20,514 bases of DNA from Vulcanimicrobiota bacterium (GCA_003155175.1 PMFP01000098.1:1380-21893), one strand, 5' to 3'; shown: positions 7,235 to 15,239, numbered from the stretch's first letter. Notes: generated by a model from the letters alone, not told the origin. A program made the numbers and translations.

Positions 7235-10018
7235 GTGCGCGAAGGGGCGCCTATGAGCGCGATGGCCGAACCGCCCCATCCCGGGGCGCTTCCCACCGGG
7301 ACGGTGACGTTTGCTTTTACGGACGTCGAGGGAAGCGCGCAACGCTGGGACCACGACCGCTCGGCGATGGAGAAGGCGCTGCGCCGCCACGACGAGTTGA
7401 TCCGCACGGCGATGACCGCGCACGGCGGCCACGTCTTCAAGACGATGGGCGATCAGTTCTGCGCCGTGTTCGCGCGCCCGGAAGCCGCGGTAGCCGCGAT
7501 CCTGGACGCGCAGCGCGCGCTGGGGAAAGAAGATTTCTCCGCGGTAGATGGCCTGAAGGTGCGCGCGGCCATCCATACCGGAACCGCCGACGAGCGCAAC
7601 GGCGATTACTTCGGCCCGGCGGTCAATCGCGTCGCGCGCCTGCTGGCCATCGGGCACGGCGGACAGGTGCTCGTCTCGGGCGTGAGCGCCGATCTGGTGC
7701 AAGGCGAACTGCCGTCGCAAGCCAGCTTGCGCGATTTGGGCGAACACCGCCTCAAAGATCTCGCGCGGCCCGAATACGTCTACCAACTGCTCGCTCCCGA
7801 TCTGACCGCCGAGTTTCCGCCGCTGCGTTCGCTCGATTCGCTGCCGAATAATCTGCCGCGCATGCTCACGTCGTTCGTCGGGCGCGACGCGGAGGTCGCC
7901 GAGATCACGGCGCTGGTGGAGAACAATCCGCTCGTCACGCTGGTGGGCTCGGGCGGCGTTGGCAAGACGCGCACGTCGCTGCAAGTGGCGGCGAATATGC
8001 TCGACGGTTCGGGCGACGGGGTGTGGTTCGTCGAATTGGCGCCGCTCTCGAGCGGGGATTACATCCCGTCCACCGTCGCGCAGGCGCTCGGAATAAAGCT
8101 CGAGCAAGAGGGCGACCCGGTCGAGAATCTCGCCGTCGCGCTAAAGTCCAAGCAGATGCTGCTGATCTTCGACAACTGCGAACATTTGGTCGAGGCGGCA
8201 TCGCGCGTCGTCGGCGAGATTCTGCACCGCTGTCCGAAGATCAAAGTGCTGGCGTCGAGCCGTCAAGGGCTCGGGCTGCGGGGCGAGGAGACGTACCGGA
8301 TGCCGTCCCTCGAGGTGCCGCCTGAGGATGCGCCGGGTCACCTGGTTGCCGGCGAAGCGATGCGGTCGGCGGCGGTTGCGCTCTTCGTCGAACGAGCGCT
8401 CAGCGCCGACAAGAAGTTTAAACTCACCGACGAGAGCGCGCCGATCGTCGTAGATATTTGCCGTCGGCTGGACGGCATTCCGCTCGCGATCGAGCTGGCG
8501 GCCTCGCGCGTGAAGATGCTCAGCCCGCGCCAATTGCGCGACCGGCTCGACGAGCGTTTCCGCGTGCTGACCGGCGGCAACCGCGACGAGTTGCCGCGGC
8601 AGCAGACGCTGCGCGCGATGATCGACTGGAGCCACGACCTGCTCGACGATCGCGAGCGCGCGCTGTTCCGGCGGTTGGGCATCTTCGTGAACGGCTTCTC
8701 GCTCGAGGGAGCGGCTGCCGCCGGCTCGGGCGAGGACCTCGACGAGCTGGACGTCTTCGACGTCCTGGCCTCGTTGGTGGACAAATCGCTGGTGCTGGCC
8801 GAAACCGACGGTGATTCGTTGCGCTACCGCCTGCTCGAATCCACGCGCGCTTATGCGCTGGAGAAACTGTCCGATGCCGGCGAGCGCGATGCGATCGCAG
8901 GCCGCCATCTGGAGTATCTACGCGAGCGTTTTGTTGAACTCTGGAAACAGACGGAGCGCACGGCTCGAACGGGCGACCTGATGCGTGCGCTCGTCGCCGA
9001 TCTCGACGACGTTCGGGCGGCGCTCGATGGCGCGCTCGTGAGAGGAGAGATCGTCAAGGGAGGCGAGATGCTCGTCGCGACGGGGTACGCGATGTCGCGC
9101 CTAGGACTTGACGAGGAGAAGGTTACGCGTTGCGAAGCGTTTCTTTTCGCGCTGGGTGGGGACGAACCGTTACTGCGCGCGCGTTTGGGCATGGCGCTCG
9201 CGTTCGCGCTCGACGGTCTGAGCCGGATGAATGAGGCGGGCGAGGCCGCGACGCAGGCCCTCGATCTCGCCCGGGCATCCGGCGACGGCCTGGCCATCGC
9301 CCAAGCGTTGGAGGGGTATTCGGCCGCCGTGAGCCGCCTAGGCCGGCTGGAGGATGCGTCGCTGGCAGTAGCCGAAGCCGAAGCGATTCCGGGCGCCTCG
9401 CCGTGGCTTCGGCTGCGACTTCTTGCGAGGCGGGGATACTTGGCGCTGCGCGCCGGCGACCACGAGAATTCTGCGACCATTCTCGAGCGGCTGCGCAAGG
9501 AACACCACGCTCTCGGCAACACCGAAGACGCCATCGTGAGCAGCTTGAATCTGGCAGAGTCCGAGCACGCTCGGGGGCGGACGGAACGCGCGATCGCGAT
9601 CGCTCGAGAAATTCTTCCGTCAGTCCGCGGCGTTGACGGCGCGCTTCTGAGGTCCAACCTGGCCGGCTACCTCGTCTCGATCGACGATCTGCCTGGTACC
9701 ATCGAAGCAGGGCGCGCCGCAGTCACATCGAGCGAGGCAGATCCGGGAAATGCTTATGTCGCCATCGCTCTCGAGCACGTCGCGCTAGCCTATGCACTGG
9801 GGGGCGATTTGGTGCGCGCGGCGACGCTGGAAGGCTATTCTGCCGCCGCATTCGCACGCCTCGGATTCCTGCGCGAGGATAACGAAACGAGGACCTACGA
9901 CCGCCTTACCGCGCTCGTGCGGGAGGGACTCGAGTCCGGGGAAATCGAGCGCCTCATGACCGCCGGTGCGGCGCTGGAACCGAGCGCCGCGATCGCTCTC
10001 GCGCTGGAGGACGCATGA
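7235..10018 (+). CDS. Class III adenylate/guanylate cyclase - STAND ATPase - TPR-like protein, copy 2
   Basis: 927 aa from GTG 7235, which has GGAGAGGA six to seven bases upstream. ATG 7253, preceded by AAGGGG, is the alternative start. Catalytic positions match copy 1 without gaps in the cyclase domain: D30, K69, D73, D124, N131, R135. The ATPase part carries GSGGVGKT, LLIFDNCEH and ASSRQ, followed by the same GIPLAIELAA and winged-helix-like segments and a TPR-like C-terminus ending in ALALEDA. By eye its cyclase domain differs from copy 3 at about 5 of 100 residues, while the last 120 residues differ at about a quarter of positions. It was probably produced by tandem duplication. Only 35 bp separate it from copy 1, so cotranscription is likely. 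An adenylate cyclase product is predicted from K69/D124 but is not proven by sequence. Confidence 0.9.
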   Translation: MREGAPMSAMAEPPHPGALPTGTVTFAFTDVEGSAQRWDHDRSAMEKALRRHDELIRTAMTAHGGHVFKTMGDQFCAVFARPEAAVAAILDAQRALGKEDFSAVDGLKVRAAIHTGTADERNGDYFGPAVNRVARLLAIGHGGQVLVSGVSADLVQGELPSQASLRDLGEHRLKDLARPEYVYQLLAPDLTAEFPPLRSLDSLPNNLPRMLTSFVGRDAEVAEITALVENNPLVTLVGSGGVGKTRTSLQVAANMLDGSGDGVWFVELAPLSSGDYIPSTVAQALGIKLEQEGDPVENLAVALKSKQMLLIFDNCEHLVEAASRVVGEILHRCPKIKVLASSRQGLGLRGEETYRMPSLEVPPEDAPGHLVAGEAMRSAAVALFVERALSADKKFKLTDESAPIVVDICRRLDGIPLAIELAASRVKMLSPRQLRDRLDERFRVLTGGNRDELPRQQTLRAMIDWSHDLLDDRERALFRRLGIFVNGFSLEGAAAAGSGEDLDELDVFDVLASLVDKSLVLAETDGDSLRYRLLESTRAYALEKLSDAGERDAIAGRHLEYLRERFVELWKQTERTARTGDLMRALVADLDDVRAALDGALVRGEIVKGGEMLVATGYAMSRLGLDEEKVTRCEAFLFALGGDEPLLRARLGMALAFALDGLSRMNEAGEAATQALDLARASGDGLAIAQALEGYSAAVSRLGRLEDASLAVAEAEAIPGASPWLRLRLLARRGYLALRAGDHENSATILERLRKEHHALGNTEDAIVSSLNLAESEHARGRTERAIAIAREILPSVRGVDGALLRSNLAGYLVSIDDLPGTIEAGRAAVTSSEADPGNAYVAIALEHVALAYALGGDLVRAATLEGYSAAAFARLGFLREDNETRTYDRLTALVREGLESGEIERLMTAGAALEPSAAIALALEDA

Positions 10019-10077
10019 CGCTCGAGCGTGGCGCGATAGCGGATGCATCGTAAGCCGGGGCGCTTCCCACCGGAACC
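10015..10077 (+). other. Decayed leader of cyclase copy 3 with in-frame TAA
   Basis: ATG 10015 overlaps the copy 2 stop (ATGA) and is in frame with cyclase copy 3. It reads twelve codons (MTLERGAIADAS) before TAA at 10051-10053. Beyond the TAA the frame continues AGALPTGT into the cyclase domain, matching the GALPTGT leader of copies 1 and 2. The segment GCGCGAT (10032-10038 area) and GGGGCGCTTCCCACCGG align with copy 2 without gaps, but the copy 2 ATG position reads CGT here. Relative to copy 2 the stop-to-domain distance is about 45 bp shorter, and the ribosome-binding region is missing. Confidence 0.6.
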
Positions 10078-12801
10078 GTGACGTTCGCTTTCACGGACGT
10101 CGAGGGCAGCGCGCAGCGCTGGGACCACGACCGCTCGGCGATGGAGAAGGCGCTCCAGCGCCACGATGAGCTGATCCGCGCGGCGATGACCGGGCACGGC
10201 GGCCACGTCTTTAAGACGATGGGCGATCAATTTTGCGCCGTCTTCGCGCGGCCGGAAGCGGCGGTGGCCGCAATCCTCGCCGCGCAGCGCGCGCTCGGCG
10301 AGGAAGATTTCTCAGCGGTGGACGGGCTGAAGGTTCGCGCGGCAATCCACACGGGCACCGCCGACGAGCGCAACGGCGATTACTTCGGACCCGCGGTCAA
10401 TCGCGTCGCGCGCCTGCTCGCGATCGGCCACGGCGGGCAAGTGCTCGTCTCTGGCGTGAGCGCCGATCTGGTGCAAGGCGAACTTCCGTCGCAAGCCAGC
10501 CTACGAGATTTGGGCGAACACCGCCTCAAGGATCTCGCCCGGCCCGAATACGTCTACCAACTGCTCGCTCCCGATCTCGTCGCCGACTTTCCACCGCTGC
10601 GTTCGCTCGATTCGCTGCCGAACAATCTGCCGCGGATGCTCACGTCGTTCGTCGGGCGCGACGCGGAGGTCGCCGAGATCACGGCACTGGTGGAAAACAA
10701 TCCGCTGGTCACGCTGGTCGGCTCGGGCGGCGTGGGCAAGACGCGCACGTCGCTACAGGTGGCGGCCAATATGCTCGACGGGTCCGGCGACGGCGTCTGG
10801 CTGATCGAACTGGCGCCGCTCTCGAGCGGGGACTACATCCCGTCCACCGTCGCGCAAGCTCTCGGCCTCAAACTCGACGCCGAAGGGGATTCGGTCGAGA
10901 ATCTGGCCGTCGCGCTAAAGTCCAAGCACATGCTGCTGATCTTCGACAACTGCGAACATCTGGTCGAGGCGGCCGCGCGCGTCGTCGGCGCGATTTTGCA
11001 CCGCGCTCCGAAAATCAAGGTGCTCGCGTCGAGCCGTCAAGGGCTCGGGCTCAAGGGCGAGGAGACGTATCGGATGCCGTCCCTCGACATCCCGCCTGAA
11101 GATGCGACTGGTCACCTGGTTGCCGGTGACGCGATGCGATCGGCGGCGGTCTCGCTCTTCGTCGAACGTGCGCTCAGCGCCGACAAGAAGTTCAAACTCA
11201 GCGATGAGAACGCGCCGATCGTCGTAGATATTTGCCGGAGGCTGGACGGTATTCCGTTGGCGATCGAGCTGGCCGCATCGCGGGTGAAGATGCTCAGCCC
11301 GCGGCAATTGCGTGACCGGCTCGACGAGCGTTTCCGCGTGCTGACGGGCGGCAACCGCGACGAGTTGCCGCGCCAGCAGACGCTGCGCGCGATGATCGAC
11401 TGGAGCCACGACTTGCTCGACGATCGTGAGCGTATGCTGTTCCGCCGGTTGGGCATCTTCGTGAACGGGTTTTCGCTCGAGGGAGCGGTCGCCGTCGGAT
11501 CCGGCGAGGACCTCGACGAGATTGACGTGTTCGACGTCCTGGCCTCACTGGTGGACAAGTCGCTGGTGCTGGCCGAAAGCGACGGCGATTCGCTGCGCTA
11601 CCGCTTACTCGAATCTACGAGGGCCTACGCGCTGGAAAAACTGTCCGATGCCGGCGAGCGCGATGCGATCGCAAGCCGCCATCTGGAGTACCTGCGCGAC
11701 CGATTTGTCGAGCTTTGGGAACAGATGGACCGAACGGGTCGGATGGGCGACTTGACGCGTGCGCTCGTCGCGGAGCTCGACGATATTCGGGCGGCCCTCG
11801 ATGGTGCGCTCGCGCGAGAAGAGATGGTCAAAGGCGGCGAGCTGCTCGCCGCGACGGAGTACGCGATGTCGCGCCTGGGACTCGACAACGAGACGGGCGC
11901 GCGTTGCGAAGCGTTTCTTTTCGCGCTGGGTAACGACGAGCTTCGACTCCGGTCCCGTTTGGGCATGGCGCTCGCGTTCTCGCTCGACGGTCTCAGCCGG
12001 ATGAAGGAGGCGGGCGAGGCCGCGGCGCGGGCCCTCGATCTCGCCCGCGTATCCGGCGATGGCCTGGGCCTCGCCCACGCTTTGGAGCGATATTCGAACG
12101 CAGTAGGACGCCTGGGGCGGCTTGATGATGCGTCGCTCGCATTAACCGAAGCCGAGGCGATTCCGGGAGCCTCGCCTTGGCTTCGGCTTCGGCTTCGTGC
12201 AAGGCGGGGATACCTGGCGCTGCGGGTGGGCGACCACGAGAATTCTGCGACCATTTACGAGCAGTTGCGCAAGGAACACCGCGCGCTCGGCAACACCGAA
12301 GAAGCCATCGTGAGCAGCTTGAACCTGGCGGAGTCCGAACACGCTCTAGGCCGGACGGACCGCGCAATTGCGATTGCCCGGGAAATTCTCCCATTGTTCC
12401 ACGGCATTAACGCGGTGCTTCTGGCGGCCAACTTGGCCGGCTACTTCGTCTCGCTCGACGACCTTCACGGTACCATGGAGTCTGCTCGTGCCGCCGTTGC
12501 TGCGGTCGAAGCAGATCCGGAAAACTGTCTTGTTGCGGTCGCTCTCGAGCACGTCGCACTAGCCTATGCGCTGGGGGGCGATGTGGTGCGCGCGGCGACG
12601 CTGGAGGGCTATTCTGCCGCCGCATTTGCGCGCTACGGATTCCTGCGCGAGGGGAACGAAACGAGGACCTTCGATCGGCTTTCCGCACTTCTGCAAGAGG
12701 GCCTCGCGCCCGAAGAACTCGAGCGGCTCACCTCCGCCGGCGCGGCGCTCGAACCTAACGCCGCAATCGCACTTGCGTTGGAGGACGCCGAACGGAGTTA
12801 G
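10078..12801 (+). CDS. Class III cyclase - STAND ATPase - TPR-like protein, copy 3 (altered 5' end)
   Basis: 907 aa from GTG 10078. Catalytic residues are intact: D7, K46, D50, D101, N108, R112. The ATPase (GSGGVGKT, LLIFDNCEH) and TPR-like parts are very close to copy 2, and the end adds three residues (ERS). The 5' end is odd. The 23 or so residues that precede the first beta strand in copies 1 and 2 are not available, because an in-frame TAA (10051-10053) lies upstream. GTG 10078 corresponds to the Val of LPTGTVTF and has no clear Shine-Dalgarno. Translation would therefore start exactly on the first cyclase strand, keeping the metal Asp. It could depend on reinitiation after copy 2. The long intact frame argues against a pseudogene. 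The 3' end overlaps the convergent Clp gene. Confidence 0.82.
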   Translation: MTFAFTDVEGSAQRWDHDRSAMEKALQRHDELIRAAMTGHGGHVFKTMGDQFCAVFARPEAAVAAILAAQRALGEEDFSAVDGLKVRAAIHTGTADERNGDYFGPAVNRVARLLAIGHGGQVLVSGVSADLVQGELPSQASLRDLGEHRLKDLARPEYVYQLLAPDLVADFPPLRSLDSLPNNLPRMLTSFVGRDAEVAEITALVENNPLVTLVGSGGVGKTRTSLQVAANMLDGSGDGVWLIELAPLSSGDYIPSTVAQALGLKLDAEGDSVENLAVALKSKHMLLIFDNCEHLVEAAARVVGAILHRAPKIKVLASSRQGLGLKGEETYRMPSLDIPPEDATGHLVAGDAMRSAAVSLFVERALSADKKFKLSDENAPIVVDICRRLDGIPLAIELAASRVKMLSPRQLRDRLDERFRVLTGGNRDELPRQQTLRAMIDWSHDLLDDRERMLFRRLGIFVNGFSLEGAVAVGSGEDLDEIDVFDVLASLVDKSLVLAESDGDSLRYRLLESTRAYALEKLSDAGERDAIASRHLEYLRDRFVELWEQMDRTGRMGDLTRALVAELDDIRAALDGALAREEMVKGGELLAATEYAMSRLGLDNETGARCEAFLFALGNDELRLRSRLGMALAFSLDGLSRMKEAGEAAARALDLARVSGDGLGLAHALERYSNAVGRLGRLDDASLALTEAEAIPGASPWLRLRLRARRGYLALRVGDHENSATIYEQLRKEHRALGNTEEAIVSSLNLAESEHALGRTDRAIAIAREILPLFHGINAVLLAANLAGYFVSLDDLHGTMESARAAVAAVEADPENCLVAVALEHVALAYALGGDVVRAATLEGYSAAAFARYGFLREGNETRTFDRLSALLQEGLAPEELERLTSAGAALEPNAAIALALEDAERS

Positions 12802-14756
12802 GCGGCGCGCACCACGAGGATCTCGTCGTGGACGTCCACGTTCGCGGTCGCGCCGGCCGCGATCTCGCCGCTGAGTAGCGCGTTGGAGAGCGGCGTCGCG
12901 ACGAAACGCGCGACGGTGCGCTGGACGTACCGTGCGCCGCTGCCCGCAGACGCCGATTCCTCGGCCAGAAATCTTCGCGCTGCTTCGGTGAGGTGCATGC
13001 GCACGTCGCGCGCGCCGAGGCGCCCCGCCAGCGACTCGACGTGAATCGCGACGATGCGTTCGATCTCCGGCAATCCGAGTTCGCGGAACTCCACGATCTC
13101 GTCAATGCGGTTGAGCAGTTCCGGCCGCAACGCGAGCGACATGTCGCCTTCGTCGAGATTGGTCGTGAGCACGATGAGCGTGTGGCGGAAGTCTATGGTC
13201 CGGCCCTTTGCGTCGGTGACGCGGCCGTCGTCGAGAATCTGCAGCAACAGCGCGGCGACGTCGGGGTGCGCTTTTTCGAGTTCGTCGAAGAGCACCACGC
13301 AATACGGCCGGCGCCGCACCGCTTCGGTCAGCTGCCCGGGTTCGTCGTGACCGGCATACCCCGGCGGAGCGCCGAGTAAGCGCGACACGGTGTTTGATTC
13401 CGTGAACTCCGAAAGGTCTATACGAACGAGCGCTGCTTCGGTGCCGAACAGGGCTTCGGCGAGGGCCTTGGCGAGTTCGGTCTTGCCGACGCCGCTCGGC
13501 CCGCGGAAGAGAAAGCTCCCCAGCGGCTTGCGCGGATCTTGGAGCCCGGCGCGCGCGCGGCGCACCGCTTCGGCGACCGCGCCGATGGCGTGATCTTGGC
13601 CGATGACGCGCTTGCGCAGCACCGACTCGAGTTCGAGCAGCTGGTTGCTCTGCGATTCGGTCAGCGTCGTCTGCGGAATGCCGGTCCACTTGGTGAGAAT
13701 GGCCGCGACGTGCTCGCGGGTCACCACGGGACGTTCGGTCGCGTCCGGGCTTTGGAGTGCGAGCGAGGCGGCCGCCTCGTCAATCAAGTCAATGGCTTTG
13801 TCGGGCAGGTAGCGGTCCGCGATATAGCGCGCGGAGAGCGCGGCGGCCGCTTCGATGGCTTCGTCGGAGATTGCGACGTTGTGATGGCTGGCGTACCGCT
13901 GGCGCAAGCCGCGCAGGATCTCGACGGTCTCCTCGACGCTGGGCTCTTCGACCATGACGGGCTGGAAGCGCCGTTCGAGCGCGGGATCGGACTCGACGTA
14001 CTTGCGATATTCGTCGAACGTCGTCGCGCCGACGCATTGCAGTTCGCCGCGCGCGAGCTCCGGCTTGATCATCGCGCTCAGGTCGAGCGAGCCTTCAGCC
14101 GAGCCGGCGCCGATGAGCGAATGCATCTCGTCAATGAAGAGGATGATGTCGCGCGAGCTGCGCTTGATCTCGTCGAGAATGCGTTTGACGCGGCCTTCGA
14201 ACTCGCCGCGATACTTGGTTCCGGCGACGAGCGGCCCGAGCGAGAGCGCGAGCACGCGCTTGCCGCGCAGCGACGCGGGGACGTCGTTGCTCACGATCCG
14301 TTGCGCGAGGCCTTCGACGATGGCCGTCTTGCCGACGCCGGGTTCGCCGACGAGCACGGGATTGTTCTTGCTGCGCCGCGCGAGAATCGAGACGACGCGT
14401 TCGATTTCGTCGTCGCGTCCGATGACGGGATCGATCTTGCCGTTACGCGCGAGATCGGTGAGGTCGCGCGAGAAATTCGCGAGCGTCGGCGTTCCGCCGG
14501 TACGCATGCGCTTGGTGAAATCGCCGAGCGACGGGCTGCTGCCGCGTTCCCCGTTCTGCGCGTCGCGCTGCATCTTGTCGACGAGGAGCGCACCGCCGGC
14601 GATGAGGCCCGCCGCCGCGATGGCGGCGCCGAAAAAGGGCAGCGAACGCGCGGCGGCCTGCCGCTGAGCGCATTGCATGCAGAGGTTTCGCGTCCCGTCG
14701 GGGGCGATCGTGGGCGGCCGAAGGCCGCAGGACTGGCAAAGCGTTCCCGTGGTCAT
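12798..14756 (-). CDS. Membrane-anchored Clp/Hsp100-type AAA+ ATPase with N-terminal zinc ribbon
   Basis: 652 aa from ATG 14756; GTG 14771 is possible. N-terminus: C7-x2-C10-x15-C26-x2-C29, a zinc-ribbon pattern reminiscent of ClpE. A single hydrophobic helix follows at about residues 39-59. AAA+ domain 1: GEPGVGKT (K143), pore loop KYRG (181-184), FIDE (D209/E210), ALERRF. AAA+ domain 2: GPSGVGKT (K425), GYAGHDEPGQL, LFDELEKAHPDV (D491/E492), LNRIDEI. There is no ClpN repeat domain and no coiled-coil middle domain between the two ATPase modules. The region after LTTN (530-533) runs in about 10 residues into ALRPELLNRIDE, where ClpA, ClpC and ClpX-type partners carry about 35 more, including the IGF/LGF loop that docks ClpP. 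It is probably a membrane-tethered unfoldase or disaggregase that works without ClpP. Confidence 0.9.
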   Translation of the reverse strand: MTTGTLCQSCGLRPPTIAPDGTRNLCMQCAQRQAAARSLPFFGAAIAAAGLIAGGALLVDKMQRDAQNGERGSSPSLGDFTKRMRTGGTPTLANFSRDLTDLARNGKIDPVIGRDDEIERVVSILARRSKNNPVLVGEPGVGKTAIVEGLAQRIVSNDVPASLRGKRVLALSLGPLVAGTKYRGEFEGRVKRILDEIKRSSRDIILFIDEMHSLIGAGSAEGSLDLSAMIKPELARGELQCVGATTFDEYRKYVESDPALERRFQPVMVEEPSVEETVEILRGLRQRYASHHNVAISDEAIEAAAALSARYIADRYLPDKAIDLIDEAAASLALQSPDATERPVVTREHVAAILTKWTGIPQTTLTESQSNQLLELESVLRKRVIGQDHAIGAVAEAVRRARAGLQDPRKPLGSFLFRGPSGVGKTELAKALAEALFGTEAALVRIDLSEFTESNTVSRLLGAPPGYAGHDEPGQLTEAVRRRPYCVVLFDELEKAHPDVAALLLQILDDGRVTDAKGRTIDFRHTLIVLTTNLDEGDMSLALRPELLNRIDEIVEFRELGLPEIERIVAIHVESLAGRLGARDVRMHLTEAARRFLAEESASAGSGARYVQRTVARFVATPLSNALLSGEIAAGATANVDVHDEILVVRAA

Positions 14757-14787
14757 ACCCCAGACTACCACGCCGGGACGACCGCAG

Positions 14788-14798
14788 TTTCATTGAAA
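14788..14798. promoter_or_regulatory. Palindrome in the clp/glsB divergent region
   Basis: TTTCA-T-TGAAA is a perfect 11-bp palindrome 32 bp upstream of the clp ATG and about 80 bp upstream of the GlsB-type gene. It is the only AT-rich element in the 123-bp divergent spacer. It could be an operator for either gene. No CIRCE element (TTAGCACTC-type) was found. Function is inferred from position only. Confidence 0.3.
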
Positions 14799-14834
14799 AC
14801 GGGGCGTCCTTCGACGGGCCCAGCATGGCGGTAC

Positions 14835-14858
14835 GGGCGGGGGTGAGGGGGTTTGGGG
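14835..14858 (+). other. Putative G-quadruplex in the leader of the GlsB-like gene
   Basis: Four G-runs (3, 5, 5 and 4 G) are separated by loops C, TGA and TTT, a canonical intramolecular quadruplex pattern on the coding strand. It ends 21 bp before ATG 14880, so the mRNA leader would carry it if transcription starts upstream. Chance formation in GC-rich DNA cannot be excluded. Confidence 0.45.
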
Positions 14859-14879
14859 CGATTTTTCGAAGCGTACGGC

Positions 14880-15146
14880 ATGGGCTTCATCGGGTGGATT
14901 ATCTTCGGCATGTTCGTCGGGCTCACGGCGCGGTGGCTGGTTCCCGGAGCCAGCGGCGGCGGAATTGTCATGGACGTCGTGGTCGGCATCGTGGGGTCGG
15001 TCATCGGCGGCTGGCTGTACAGCCTCTTCGGCCATACGGGCGTGTCGGGGTTCAACATCCCGAGCTTCGCCTGCGCGCTCGTCGGCGCGGTCATTCTGCT
15101 GTGGATCACGCGCTCGATCTCGGGCACCGGAGGCATCGCCCGCTAG
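14880..15146 (+). CDS. GlsB/YeaQ/YmgE-family stress-response membrane protein
   Basis: An 88-aa protein. MGFIGWIIFGMFVGLTARWL followed by VPG, then the Gly-rich stretch GASGGG and MDVVVGIVGSVIGGWL, matches the transglycosylase-associated/GlsB family: small proteins with three membrane helices (about residues 3-18, 30-49, 64-80). Family members are induced by general stress in several bacteria, and their biochemical role is unknown. ATG 14880 gives the family-standard N-terminus. TTG 14853, with a GAGGGG stretch just upstream, would add nine residues. A G-quadruplex-like stretch lies in the leader. It is transcribed away from the clp gene, which could mean shared stress control, though this is only inferred. 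Confidence 0.85.
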   Translation: MGFIGWIIFGMFVGLTARWLVPGASGGGIVMDVVVGIVGSVIGGWLYSLFGHTGVSGFNIPSFACALVGAVILLWITRSISGTGGIAR

Positions 15147-15239
15147 GGTCGTTCGCGTTTGCGGCCGCTCCGCGATAAGTCGCAGAACGCTTGCGCCGGA
15201 AGGGCCGCGGGCCGGGCGGCTACAAAGTAGGGGCCTACC

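Larger units (their letters stand above)
4422..12801 (+). repeat. Tandem triplication of a 2.7-kb cyclase-ATPase gene
   Basis: Three consecutive genes of the same orientation and domain order share long DNA identity blocks. One example is an uninterrupted stretch of about 49 bp common to copies 2 (near 7862-7910) and 3 (near 10637-10685). Copies 2 and 3 are closest and copy 1 is more distant. Identity is highest in the cyclase and ATPase parts and falls toward the 3' ends. No transposase or flanking repeat is seen, so unequal crossing-over or stepwise tandem duplication is the simplest origin. Confidence 0.9.

Noticed and set aside
5256..11409. Minus-strand open frames at equivalent places in all three cyclase genes
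   Set aside because: Their recurrence follows from paralogy of the sense strand, not from conserved antisense coding.
10078..12801. Cyclase copy 3 as a pseudogene
   Set aside because: Only the leader is affected; 907 codons remain open with intact catalytic and Walker residues, so it is kept as a gene with an altered start.
14788..14798. CIRCE/HrcA operator for the Clp-type gene
   Set aside because: The palindrome TTTCATTGAAA does not match the CIRCE arms (TTAGCACTC-N9-GAGTGCTAA).
13539..14846. 435-codon plus-strand frame opposite the clp gene
   Set aside because: Antisense shadow of a gene with complete AAA+ motifs; composition is that of a mirrored GC-rich frame.
15227..15238. GTAGG-GG-CCTAC palindrome at the ferredoxin ribosome-binding site
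   Set aside because: The 2-nt centre is too short for a stable full-length hairpin and the match is short enough to be chance.
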